43,819 bases of DNA. Origin: a virus. Under the pieces are notes generated by a model, which had not been told where the DNA came from, did not search any database, and worked only from the letters and a program-made list of their open reading frames with translations. Below, in pieces: positions 7,178 to 15,666 of the stretch (position 1 is the stretch's first letter; every line of letters begins with the position of its first letter). A program made the translations under genes and the position numbers. The stretch is taken from positions 1 to 43,819 of IMG/VR virus record IMGVR_UViG_3300017971_000427, one strand, 5' to 3'.

Positions 7178-9502
7178 TTATCGAATTGAGATCGCGTTCT
7201 CGTTTGTTAAAAAGTTGATCGAGTTGTCGGCCATTGCAAGACATTCTTTTTTATGTGAGATATAAAAACAGTCCTCAAATCCCCCCTGATCCATGAGAGC
7301 CCGATATAAATTGACAAAGCGCTCAGCATTGTCGACGCTCAGGGCGCCGTCCTCCTCGTCAGCAAAAAAGGTTTTAAAATCGCGGCCTGATTTTTCCTTG
7401 CTGATCATAGTCATTGCCAGGCGTAAAGCTTTGAGGGCCCAGACCTGTTGACCGCCTGATCGATCGCCGAGCAAAACGTCATGACCGTCCTCGTCAATGA
7501 CGCGGATCTCCATTGTTTCGCGGCCGTCCTCGTTGAGCGTTCGAAAATCGACGCTCGATCCTGGGCCGAAAGCGGTCATTAATAAGTCGTTAGCGTTCGC
7601 CGCGATCCCAGGCGCGACGCTCTCGATCTCAAGAGCTTGGAGACCGTCCTTTGAGCATGCGTTTTTAATATAAATCCATTGAGAGGCCTCGCGCTGCAGC
7701 ATTTTCGATCGATCATCGAGGGCCTTGAGCTCAGCCTTGAGCTCGAGCTTTTTCGCGAGATCGTTTTCTCTGTCTTTTATTATATTTTCAACCTTTGAGA
7801 TCTGGCTCTCTTTGAACCTGAGATTTTTTTCGAGATCCTCGATCTTTTTCTCCCAAGTCGCCAGGCTGTCAGCTGCCGGCGTGTCGATTTTTCTTTTAAG
7901 ATCGATCATCTTTTTATTTATCGCCTCAAGCGCTGCAGTTTTCTCTCTGACGCGCTCGGTCAGCTCCTGGGACATCTTGACCCCCTGATCAATAATGTCG
8001 CCTTTTTGCTCGTTTAAAGCGTCCCGGTTTGCCTGGGCGACATCGAGCTCGCCTTGCTTTGCTGCCAGGAGAGAGAGATTTTCTTTTTGCCGATTAAGCT
8101 CCGCGATCGACGCCTCGCATCGAGCCTTGACGCTCTTTGAGGCCTCGATATTTATTTCTGATATCTTTCGCTCATAAACGTCGCTGACCGCTTTCGCCTC
8201 GAGCTCGAGATCCTCGAGCTCTTTTTTGAGACCCTCGAGGCCGGCGGCTGCAGTCTTGAGAGCCGGGAGATCCTTTTCAGCCTGGAGAGCTGACACAATA
8301 AAAGAGCAAGTTTGACTTTGACAGGCCGGGTCCCTGGTCTCGAGCGCTTTTGTTTTCTCCTGGCATGCCTTGAGCTCGACGTTTTTGATCTCTGTATCCT
8401 GGACAAGCTTTTTGACTGCCTCGATCTTTTCGTCGAAATTTTCTTTTGAGCCGGCTTGTTCTTTTCTCAGTCTCTGGATCTCGAGATCGAGCTCCTCAAT
8501 ATCAATATTGACCTGGCTGAGCTCCTGGGTCGTTTCTATGATCAGGGCCTCGATCGCCTTGATCTTGTCTGCAGCTGCAGCGATCTCCTCTTTTTGACTG
8601 AGGACCTGATCGATCGCCTCGATCTGTTTACAAAGAGCCTCGGCCTTTTTCCTGAGGGCCGCGAGCTTGCCGTCGACCTCGATTTGATCGTTCGTGTTTT
8701 CAGAGCTGATTTTATCTCGCTCGCGCTTTAATGCGTCGAGCTTGATTTTGATTTTATCGTTTTCGATGACGGCAGCCTGAGAGGCCTGGAGCGCGTCGTT
8801 TGTTGCCTGGATATCCTCTTTGACGCCTGGGATCTCTCTCTCATGAGCTGCCTTGCTTTCGGCCAGGCGCTCGATCTCTTTGTCAATATCCGCGAGCTCG
8901 AGGAGCTTGTCCGCGATCCGGTTTTTCTCAGCCCCCAGATCAAACTTTTTGCCGGCGATGATCGTCGCGGCCTTGTTGCTTGTGTCTGTATAAAGTTTAT
9001 ATTTTTCATGACCTAAGAATTCAATAAACAGGGCCGTCAATGCTGCCGGCGTGAGCTGCGATATTTTCTTTGAATTCTGAGCACAAAAGACCGAATTGAA
9101 AAACAGGTTTGAGGACCCGAAAAGATCCTCGATATATTTATCGTATTCTTTGACTTTGCCGTTTGTCTCGCTCTCGGCCTTTCCGTTCTTGTATATAAAA
9201 GCCTCTTGTCGGCCCGAGTGATTATCGATTTTTAAAATCGTTTTGTAATCGCTGCCGCCCATATTAAAGCAATATTCTTTGACGCTGTCTCTCAGCGTGC
9301 AATGATGCTGCAGCGCGCCGCTCCTGGATGCCAGGACCCGAAAAGGATGCAAGTTGTCAATCAAACTTGTCTTGCCGCGTCCGTTCGGGCCGGCGATCGC
9401 GGTCAGGCCGTCCAGGCTCGAGAGATCGAGATCGATCTCGTCCAGGCCCAGGCCCTTTTTTATGCCGATAAAGCCCCTCAATTTAATACTCAAATTTTTC
9501 AT
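7178..9502 (-). CDS. sbcC: SbcC/Rad50-like ATPase
   Basis: The protein is about 774 residues. A Walker A motif (AGPNGRGKTSLID) lies near residues 38-46 and a Q-loop-like NSVFCAQNSKKISQ near 140. Some 400 residues of coiled coil follow. At the apex two cysteines form CQSQTC (about residues 394-399), a zinc-hook-like pair spaced wider than the canonical CxxC. The C-terminal half holds the signature region (LGDRSGGQQVW) and Walker B (FFADEEDGALS). With SbcD it would form an ATP-driven nuclease that trims ends and recombination intermediates, as in T4 gp46/gp47. Start: ATG at 9502 follows AGGAGAGGCAA; the upstream TTG has no site. Confidence 0.93.
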   Translation of the reverse strand: MKNLSIKLRGFIGIKKGLGLDEIDLDLSSLDGLTAIAGPNGRGKTSLIDNLHPFRVLASRSGALQHHCTLRDSVKEYCFNMGGSDYKTILKIDNHSGRQEAFIYKNGKAESETNGKVKEYDKYIEDLFGSSNLFFNSVFCAQNSKKISQLTPAALTALFIEFLGHEKYKLYTDTSNKAATIIAGKKFDLGAEKNRIADKLLELADIDKEIERLAESKAAHEREIPGVKEDIQATNDALQASQAAVIENDKIKIKLDALKRERDKISSENTNDQIEVDGKLAALRKKAEALCKQIEAIDQVLSQKEEIAAAADKIKAIEALIIETTQELSQVNIDIEELDLEIQRLRKEQAGSKENFDEKIEAVKKLVQDTEIKNVELKACQEKTKALETRDPACQSQTCSFIVSALQAEKDLPALKTAAAGLEGLKKELEDLELEAKAVSDVYERKISEINIEASKSVKARCEASIAELNRQKENLSLLAAKQGELDVAQANRDALNEQKGDIIDQGVKMSQELTERVREKTAALEAINKKMIDLKRKIDTPAADSLATWEKKIEDLEKNLRFKESQISKVENIIKDRENDLAKKLELKAELKALDDRSKMLQREASQWIYIKNACSKDGLQALEIESVAPGIAANANDLLMTAFGPGSSVDFRTLNEDGRETMEIRVIDEDGHDVLLGDRSGGQQVWALKALRLAMTMISKEKSGRDFKTFFADEEDGALSVDNAERFVNLYRALMDQGGFEDCFYISHKKECLAMADNSINFLTNENAISIR

Positions 9503-9518
9503 TTGCCTCTCCTCTGTT

Positions 9519-10718
9519 TTAAAGTTTTGTAACCTCATCGATTATCTTGTCGGCCGGCTCAGTCTCGAGCCTCTCGACTTTCTCCAGGACCCCGGCCGGG
9601 ATCTCCTCGTTTTTAATCTCTGCTTGTTCGGTCAGTTTTTCGCCTGTCGTTCTCAACGTGATAAAATTCGCGCTCCTGACATTTTCTCGAGGGATCTGGA
9701 TCAATTCGATTTTAACATCCTGGGCGCCGGCATCGAGATAAAACTGTTTGATCAGTTTTGAATTAAAAAGAGGGACGTCGTCCCGGTATATTTTAACAGC
9801 GATCTTGACAAAAGCGTCCTTGATGTCTGCAGCCTCAGGGACGCCGGCGAGATCCCCAGATATATCGCCTTGAGTTTTGTCGAGCTCAGTTTTAAAAAGT
9901 TTTCTTGTCGGCGTTTTTATAAATCTCGAAAAGGGGACGCCCCCTTTTTTGTGTATCTCATGAACATAAAAGCCCTTGTCCTCGAGCTCGCCCCAGTCTT
10001 TTCGAAAAATAGATCCTGAGTAAAAAACATTTTTCCCGATCTGTTGAGGTTTATGAATATGACCCAGACAAACGAGATCCGCTTGAGCGAGCGAGATCTG
10101 ATCGATCGAGATCTCGATGTCTCGGCCGATTAATTGCTGAGTATCTGAGATATAAGCGCCCCCGACCTGATAATGACCGACATGTATATGAGGGCAGTCA
10201 AATTGATTTGCAAGAGATCCGAAAGATATAAACAGATCTGTCAGGGCCTCAGCGATCAGCGCGTCGCTCTCCTGGACGCCGGCGTCGGTTCTGAAATATT
10301 GCTTTGTCGGCGTCGGCGTTGTTGAGATTATAAGCTCAGGCTTATAAGGCGCCATGTCATCGGGCTCGAGACAGATTTTTGACCCAGCCAAAAACAAAAC
10401 CTCGGGCCTATGTGAAATATAGATCTCATATTTTGCTTTTATATGCTGAAAAACGAGCGGCGCGTTTCCATCATGCGACGGCGTTCCCATAACGATAATG
10501 ACCGGCGCGACGTCAGCCAGGCCGGCCAGCATTTGAAAAAGCATTTTTGTCGAATTACTATCGAGCTTGATCTCCTGGCTGTCAAAACAGTCGCCGGCGA
10601 TCGCGATCAAATCGGGTTTTATTTCATAGGCCTCAACGACGATTGAATTCATGCACGTCGAAACCTCGACAAAGTCTTTCTCTCTGGCGTGTATGTCTGC
10701 AAGGTGTAAAACTCTCAT
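9519..10718 (-). CDS. sbcD: SbcD/Mre11-like exonuclease
   Basis: The protein is 399 residues and a calcineurin-type metallophosphoesterase. Metal-binding motifs in order: LADIH (residues 6-10), AGDCFDS (about 42), GTPSHDG where most Mre11 proteins have GNHD, HVGHYQVG, and CLGHIHKPQ. The C-terminal 120 residues are the capping and ATPase-binding region. It is the nuclease partner of the SbcC encoded next. AGGAG lies 6 nt before the ATG. The changed GTPSHD motif keeps His and Asp and is probably functional. Confidence 0.93.
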   Translation of the reverse strand: MRVLHLADIHAREKDFVEVSTCMNSIVVEAYEIKPDLIAIAGDCFDSQEIKLDSNSTKMLFQMLAGLADVAPVIIVMGTPSHDGNAPLVFQHIKAKYEIYISHRPEVLFLAGSKICLEPDDMAPYKPELIISTTPTPTKQYFRTDAGVQESDALIAEALTDLFISFGSLANQFDCPHIHVGHYQVGGAYISDTQQLIGRDIEISIDQISLAQADLVCLGHIHKPQQIGKNVFYSGSIFRKDWGELEDKGFYVHEIHKKGGVPFSRFIKTPTRKLFKTELDKTQGDISGDLAGVPEAADIKDAFVKIAVKIYRDDVPLFNSKLIKQFYLDAGAQDVKIELIQIPRENVRSANFITLRTTGEKLTEQAEIKNEEIPAGVLEKVERLETEPADKIIDEVTKL

Positions 10719-10730
10719 GTTTGTCTCCTG

Positions 10731-11867
10731 TTAAAAAGGGATATCATCGTCGGGCAGCGTGATCAGTTTGCCGAAAAAATTGAGCCTGGTTTGCTCTGTT
10801 AAGCCCAGCAAAAAAGGCTCGGTCGAAAAGGTTTTCTCGCTGCAGTCATTTAAATTTTTCATTTGATCAGGCAGATCCTTAAATTTAAAAGCTTTGCGCG
10901 AGATCAAATTTATCAGCTCTTTGACTTGCTCAGCCGGCTCCAGATTTCCAAAGTCAAAAAGCGCGTTTTTGTTTTTGTCATCCATACCAGGCCCAGGCCC
11001 AGGCGCCGGCGCTGTCTCTCCTGGGGGCCCTGAGGGATACGGCTCAGCCGGGCCCTCGGGGATCGGCTCCGTGACGTCTTGATGAGGGACGTCAATCACA
11101 GGCGCGCGCGCGTCCAGGTTAGTCGGGACGCTGCCGCCCCCATATACTGCAGCCTGAGCGCTGAGGCCTTTTTCAAGCATGATTTGACGGACCTTTTCGT
11201 CGTTATAATCGGGCTGAAAAACAATTCTGACCATGACAAAAGGCTTTTGCAGCTCCTGGACAGTATAAGCTTGTTTGAGCCCGAGCAAAAACCTGACGAC
11301 GCGGTTCATCGCGCCGGTCTCGCATAATTTTAATTTATGTTTTCTTTTCTGCAGCAAGTCGCGCCTGACGCAGCTGTTTATATATGCGAGCTTTTCGTTT
11401 TTGAATTGTTCATCGGTTTTTTGTCCTTGTTTCCAGTATTCGACTTTTTTTGAATATAGATCAAGGAGCTCTTGCTCGATGACCTCAAAGTCGAGATCGT
11501 ATTCAGCCTTGAACCATACGACCGCGCCGTCCGCTTTTCGGATACCGCCGACCGCTTGAAACGAAATATAATTTTTATCGTTCATCGGATCGGTCCGTCG
11601 TGTCTCTGTCGGATGCCATAAAAGGCCGGCACAAATTGAAAGCTTTGAGATCGCTGTTTTTGTCGGCCGAAATTTTTTGCAGTCCTTTGAGTTGTCGGCC
11701 GGGTAGACGTCGCCGTCGTCAGGGTTCGGGCTCAGATAAACGCTGTCAACGACCGGCGCGTGAAATTCTGACAGGCCGGCGATCGACGTCGAGGGGAGCA
11801 ACAGGTTTGCCCCCTCTTTTCTCGCTGTCTCGATTTCGTTTGTGATTAAATCTGTTTTTTCTGTCAT
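10731..11867 (-). CDS. Candidate ssDNA-binding/annealing protein with SSB-like tail
   Basis: The protein is about 378 residues. The first 190 form a folded domain (SPNPDDGDVYP, KFRPTKTAISKLSICAGLLW, AVGGIRKADGAVVWFKAEYD). A Pro/Gly-rich linker follows (around residues 235-290), then a helical segment. The last residues are LPDDDIPF, whose final six equal the tip of bacterial SSB proteins that docks repair enzymes. Its place between a VRR-NUC nuclease and SbcD, coupled by ATGA overlap, fits a phage annealing or single-strand-binding role. I do not recognise a RecT, Erf or Rad52 signature, so the fold is undecided. Start: GAGGAG 6 nt before the ATG at 11867. Confidence 0.65.
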   Translation of the reverse strand: MTEKTDLITNEIETARKEGANLLLPSTSIAGLSEFHAPVVDSVYLSPNPDDGDVYPADNSKDCKKFRPTKTAISKLSICAGLLWHPTETRRTDPMNDKNYISFQAVGGIRKADGAVVWFKAEYDLDFEVIEQELLDLYSKKVEYWKQGQKTDEQFKNEKLAYINSCVRRDLLQKRKHKLKLCETGAMNRVVRFLLGLKQAYTVQELQKPFVMVRIVFQPDYNDEKVRQIMLEKGLSAQAAVYGGGSVPTNLDARAPVIDVPHQDVTEPIPEGPAEPYPSGPPGETAPAPGPGPGMDDKNKNALFDFGNLEPAEQVKELINLISRKAFKFKDLPDQMKNLNDCSEKTFSTEPFLLGLTEQTRLNFFGKLITLPDDDIPF

Positions 11868-12295
11868 TGTTTTCTCCTCTCTTTTTGAAACCATACGATT
11901 GAGGCCTCAGGATCTTCGAGGCGCTCGTCCAGATATTTTATTATCATGCTGATTGCCTCGTCAGATCCGTTGCAAACTGCATAATAATTGCCATACGATT
12001 TTAATCGCTTGCCATATTCTTTTTGATCGTCGCTTTCGCGGCCGCCATAAACTTTTTTAAGCTCGATAAATAAAGCAGCATAACCGCCGCGAGGGACCGG
12101 CAAATGAATATCGGGCCGGCCCTTTTTCAAACCGCCCAGGCGCTTAATTTTTTTGATCTGGCCATGAGAAAATAATTTAATGCCGTTCATTGATCCCTCG
12201 AGATCCTTGAGCTCTGGCCGGCGCCTCATCATTATCTCGGCCCAGGCGAAAACCGCCTCTTGATGTTTCTCCTCGGATCTGTCAAATTTTTTCAT
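11864..12295 (-). CDS. VRR-NUC domain nuclease
   Basis: The protein is 143 residues. The core GRPDIHLPVPRGGYAALFIE then LK gives the D-(x)n-E-x-K catalytic set of PD-(D/E)XK nucleases of the VRR-NUC family, followed by the conserved Q-x-x-Y helix (DDQKEYGKRL). In phages, stand-alone VRR-NUC proteins often sit beside SF2 helicases and probably process recombination intermediates. It is coupled to the helicase gene (ATGA overlap at 12292-12295) and to the next gene (ATGA at 11864-11867). Full length for a single-domain member. Confidence 0.88.
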   Translation of the reverse strand: MKKFDRSEEKHQEAVFAWAEIMMRRRPELKDLEGSMNGIKLFSHGQIKKIKRLGGLKKGRPDIHLPVPRGGYAALFIELKKVYGGRESDDQKEYGKRLKSYGNYYAVCNGSDEAISMIIKYLDERLEDPEASIVWFQKERRKQ

Positions 12296-14010
12296 GATCC
12301 CCCCCAGGGGACGACCCTCGAGCTGACCCTCTTGCCGCGCCCCCTCTCGATTAAGTTGACCGGATATTTTAACTCGATAAACTTCAAAACATTTTCGAGC
12401 TCAGGGATCGTCATTTCGCCCCTGGGCTTTTGAAAATATTTAAAAAGCTCGCCGTTGACTTTGCCGTTTTCATATCGATTGATATGAGAGAACGCGCGGA
12501 CATGTCGCTCGATCTTTGCCCTCAATTCTTTTTCTCGTTCCTTAGGTGTTTGAATAATCTCTGGCGCTGCAGCTCCTGGAGCCGCGAGAACGAGATCGCG
12601 CTGATCCGTGACGGCCGAGCTTTTCGGTTTTATTTTCATAGGCGGCTTGATTGATTTTTCAAATCGATCGCAGATCTCGTCAAGATAATTTTTATTGTCG
12701 TTTAAAACGCACGCCTCAAAACCGACACAGTCGCCGCATTGATAATCTTTTTCGAGTTCTTGCTCTGTTTTAAAAAGCTCCATTTGTTCGCCAGAGTTAA
12801 CAAAAGGCAGCTGCTCAGATCTGATCTTTTCAACGACCTCTCGAAAAAGCGGATCGTCAGGAGAAAAAACAAAAGCGCGCTGCCGGCTATACGGCCCGGC
12901 GAGGCGATCGATCCGGTTTGCTCTCGCGAGCATTTGCTCGAGCCAGGGCCTTGATCTGATATGAGTTAAACAAACGATATGAGTTATCGCCGGCACGTCC
13001 AGGCCCTCGTATGCCATTGCAATAGTTACCAGGATGTCAATCTCATCTTTTTTAAAGGCGTCAATCGCTGCCTGAGCCTGGGCGCTTTCGTGACTGGTCG
13101 CGATGTTAACGGAAAATTTTTTCTCATACAAAAAATTAAAAGCTATTTTCGCGTGATTAAGATTTGCAGTAACGATCAATAATTTTGATCGAGGATTTTT
13201 CTTTTTGATGCCGATCCAATGATCGACCGCTATACTCAAGAGCTGCCTGGCGTATTGAGTGCTGATCGCTGTATATATCGCGGCCGCGATGTCTTGCCGG
13301 CGCGCTTTTGCCAGGCTCTTGACTTTGACCTCGTCGCCGATCTCGTTCTCCCAGACCGCTTGACCGTCATGAAATTTAAAACTTAAAGGGATGATCGCTT
13401 TTTCTGCCAGGGCGTCGGCTCGCGTGTATTCGATAACATGATAATTTTTTTTGCTCTGCAGATCTGGGACGTCGCCGTCATAATTCAAAAAAGCGATCTT
13501 GCTGCCGTCGCCGCGCTCGATCGTCCCGGTCATTAAAATTATAAATTCGCATAATTCGACGAGCGGTTTCAATGCTTCATGCCAGACCCCGAGATCCTCG
13601 ACATGATGAACCTCGTCGAGTATTAAAATATATTTGTATCTGAAAAACTCAAACTCGAGGAGCCGATCCTTGTCCTGGGATATTGCTTGATAAGTCGTAA
13701 TAAATCCGTCGAGATTTCTGGCCGGGTTCGTTTCGTTCGTGCTCGCCCTGATAGTTAAATCATGATCAAAGAGCTCTCTAAAAAACGGATCAAGAAAATT
13801 TCTTTCGCCCTGGCTCTGCAGCGCTTTTCGAGGAGCGACCCAGCAAAGCCGCTGCGCGAGTTTTTCCCTGATCAGTTTGCCGGCGATAATAGGGATCGCG
13901 CTTTTGCCGCCGCCTGGCGTAACCTTGAGCAAAACAGTCTGACCGCCGGCGCCGTGTCGGATGATCTGATCGATTATGTTTTCAAATTCTGCTTGATGCT
14001 TTCGCCTCAT
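12292..14010 (-). CDS. SF2 DEAD/DEAH-type helicase
   Basis: The protein is 572 residues. Motifs in order: Walker A VTPGGGKSAI near residue 30, motif Ia CWVAPRKAL, DEVHH box (ILDEVHHV) near 133, motif III MTGTIERGDG, and motif VI QMLARANRIDRL near 368. A Cys-rich insert YQCGDCVGFEAC with a further Cys about 12 residues on (around residue 425-450) could bind zinc or an iron-sulphur centre. It would unwind DNA in replication or recombination. It is coupled by ATGA overlaps both to the initiator-like gene upstream and to the nuclease downstream. Confidence 0.9.
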   Translation of the reverse strand: MRRKHQAEFENIIDQIIRHGAGGQTVLLKVTPGGGKSAIPIIAGKLIREKLAQRLCWVAPRKALQSQGERNFLDPFFRELFDHDLTIRASTNETNPARNLDGFITTYQAISQDKDRLLEFEFFRYKYILILDEVHHVEDLGVWHEALKPLVELCEFIILMTGTIERGDGSKIAFLNYDGDVPDLQSKKNYHVIEYTRADALAEKAIIPLSFKFHDGQAVWENEIGDEVKVKSLAKARRQDIAAAIYTAISTQYARQLLSIAVDHWIGIKKKNPRSKLLIVTANLNHAKIAFNFLYEKKFSVNIATSHESAQAQAAIDAFKKDEIDILVTIAMAYEGLDVPAITHIVCLTHIRSRPWLEQMLARANRIDRLAGPYSRQRAFVFSPDDPLFREVVEKIRSEQLPFVNSGEQMELFKTEQELEKDYQCGDCVGFEACVLNDNKNYLDEICDRFEKSIKPPMKIKPKSSAVTDQRDLVLAAPGAAAPEIIQTPKEREKELRAKIERHVRAFSHINRYENGKVNGELFKYFQKPRGEMTIPELENVLKFIELKYPVNLIERGRGKRVSSRVVPWGGS

Positions 14011-14846
14011 ATTTCAGAGCCTTTTAAAAAATTAGCGAGTAAATTTTTGACCCGGTCATCCTTGAAAAAATCGTTTTTAAATTGAGCCGCCTCGGCGATA
14101 TGTTCTTGCTCATAATAATTACCGTTAAGTGTTTTTATAATATTTCGAGTATAAGCCCAGGGCCCTCTTTTCATTTGACCCCATTTATTAATAATAGCTT
14201 TTAAACAGTCAAAAATCGCTCCTGGATGATATCCCTCATTTGTATATTTTTGAATATACTCGTCGACATTAAAATTTTTATATCCTGGGACCTTTTCTGT
14301 CAGGGCTTTTTTATTGAGCTTAAAAATAATATCTCTGAGATAAAGGATCTCGTCGAGATATTTTGAGATCCTGTTTTCATAATGACCAGGCGCCGGCGCC
14401 TGGCCAGTTGTTTTTATGTTTTCTTTTTCTCCCTCTGTTTCTGTTTCTGTTTCTTGTTCGGGCGCTTGTCCCGACCTGGGTCCCGATCTGGGTCCCGACA
14501 TTTTCGCGAGTTGCTTTTGTGTGTATTCGTCAGCGAGTTCTTTTGCTTTCGGACAGTTAAGTCTAATTGACGGCAGCTGATCGATCTTGATTTCTTCATA
14601 AAAAATTCGCTCTCTTTTTTGGAAAAATGTCAGTATTGTTAATACTTTCATGTAAGAAATTCGATATTTTTTTCGGAAAAACTCAACAGAAAAAGTGTTT
14701 TTTCCTGGGTTTTTTATGTCAAATTCTCGGTTCATGATCTCGAGGGTCCTCCAAAAAACATAAGGCCCATTAGCTTTAAAAAGCGTGAAGCTGTCATCAA
14801 GATCGGGATCGTCGCCGCTGTCTGTCATATGCTTAAACCATTTCAT
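14007..14846 (-). CDS. DnaD-like replication initiation protein
   Basis: The protein is 279 residues. The N-terminal 110 resemble the winged-helix domain of phage initiators of the Lin1244/Lin1753 or DUF4373 type (MKWFKHMTDSGDDPDLDDSF; FRKKYRISYMKVLTILTFF). A low-complexity linker follows (SGPRSGPRSGQAPEQETETE). The C-terminus (YTNEGYHPGAIFDCLKAIIN, then GPWAYTRNIIKTLNG) looks like a DnaD-type domain that loads helicase and binds single-stranded DNA. It heads the replication-recombination block. No helicase loader or replicative DnaB is encoded, so host helicase recruitment is the likely role. Confidence 0.75.
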   Translation of the reverse strand: MKWFKHMTDSGDDPDLDDSFTLFKANGPYVFWRTLEIMNREFDIKNPGKNTFSVEFFRKKYRISYMKVLTILTFFQKRERIFYEEIKIDQLPSIRLNCPKAKELADEYTQKQLAKMSGPRSGPRSGQAPEQETETETEGEKENIKTTGQAPAPGHYENRISKYLDEILYLRDIIFKLNKKALTEKVPGYKNFNVDEYIQKYTNEGYHPGAIFDCLKAIINKWGQMKRGPWAYTRNIIKTLNGNYYEQEHIAEAAQFKNDFFKDDRVKNLLANFLKGSEI

Positions 14847-14849
14847 TTT

Positions 14850-15185
14850 TTAATAATCCCTATTAATTTGATTGAGTAATTGAGAGGATAAAAAACTATA
14901 TCCGAAAACTGATTTTATTTTTTTCTTTTTATACTGGATATATTCCCAGCGCTCGCCCCCCCAGGCATAAACGCGCCTGAGCTTATAACCGTTATCAAAA
15001 ATAATAACGAGATCGCTCGCGACATGAGCCCAGCCATAACGCCGATTATATTCGCGAAACGCCAGGACCTCAAACTCGTCCCAGCTGCAAAAATATCCGC
15101 TCTCCTGGGACCCTATAAAACAAATATTATCGGCCGTCAGATCATGGTCGCTCATTATTTTTTTTGTTTCGTCAAGCAAGTTCAT
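14850..15185 (-). CDS. Hypothetical protein
   Basis: The protein is 111 residues. Segments such as SGYFCSWDEFEVLAFREYN and HVASDLVIIFDNGYKLRRVY suggest a small alpha/beta domain. The C-terminus has a KKKK stretch. No family is recognised. The 5' leader contains the 86-bp inverted-arm element at 15199-15284 and only a weak AAGG ribosome-binding site, so structure-dependent translation is conceivable. Confidence 0.65.
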   Translation of the reverse strand: MNLLDETKKIMSDHDLTADNICFIGSQESGYFCSWDEFEVLAFREYNRRYGWAHVASDLVIIFDNGYKLRRVYAWGGERWEYIQYKKKKIKSVFGYSFLSSQLLNQINRDY

Positions 15186-15198
15186 GAGGATCGCCTTG

Positions 15199-15284
15199 AA
15201 AAATTAAAAGGCGCCACAACGCAAAGGAAACAGAGCCCGAGGCATGAGCTTAAAACCTTATTGTCGCAGCGCCTTTTAATTTTT
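15199..15284. repeat. 86-bp element bounded by perfect 16-bp inverted arms
   Basis: The left arm is AAAAATTAAAAGGCGC (15199-15214) and the right arm is its exact complement (15269-15284), with 54 bp between. The interior can fold further: ACAA/TTGT, AAGG/CCTT and a GCC-CGA-GGC tip at 235-243 of the 15 kb block, i.e. 15235-15243. It fills most of the 112-bp gap between two genes. It could be a structured leader, a stable small RNA, a two-way terminator or a tiny mobile remnant. The arms are symmetric, so the acting strand cannot be told. Confidence 0.7.
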
Positions 15285-15297
15285 AAAAACATAAAAA

Positions 15298-15666
15298 TCA
15301 TAAATCCTCATGGATTAAAATGCAATCAATAATTGATTTGCAAAGCCAGAGCCCGAGCTTTTTCGAATACTTCATATTATACTCAACGACCAGGCTCGCC
15401 GGGTCCAGGTTTGTATTTTCCCAGAAAGTTTTTGATCCGCGATGCTCGGCATTTGTAAAAATAGTATGATGACCCATACAAAGCGGCAGCGTCCAGCGAT
15501 CATGAATTTTGCCGGCCGTCATACCATAGCCGAGATTTTGATGAGCTGGGACGACGTCCCCCAGGCAGCCAAAGCCGCCAAAAACGCAAGGCTCAGACCT
15601 GATAAAATCAAGATAGTCAGGATCTCGAATAATATTTTCTTTATCAAAAACCATATCGATCGGCAT
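15298..15666 (-). CDS. HNH-like protein (DUF968/Ref type)
   Basis: The protein is 122 residues. Cysteines in CVFGGFGCLGDVVPAHQN, the following PLCMGHHTIFTNAEHRG and a late FWE give a Cys/His pattern like the beta-beta-alpha-metal fold of DUF968 and P1 Ref nucleases, which act with RecA. It is located among the first early genes, just upstream of the replication block. The start overlaps the end of the previous gene by 23 bp. Catalytic activity is inferred. Confidence 0.7.
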   Translation of the reverse strand: MPIDMVFDKENIIRDPDYLDFIRSEPCVFGGFGCLGDVVPAHQNLGYGMTAGKIHDRWTLPLCMGHHTIFTNAEHRGSKTFWENTNLDPASLVVEYNMKYSKKLGLWLCKSIIDCILIHEDL

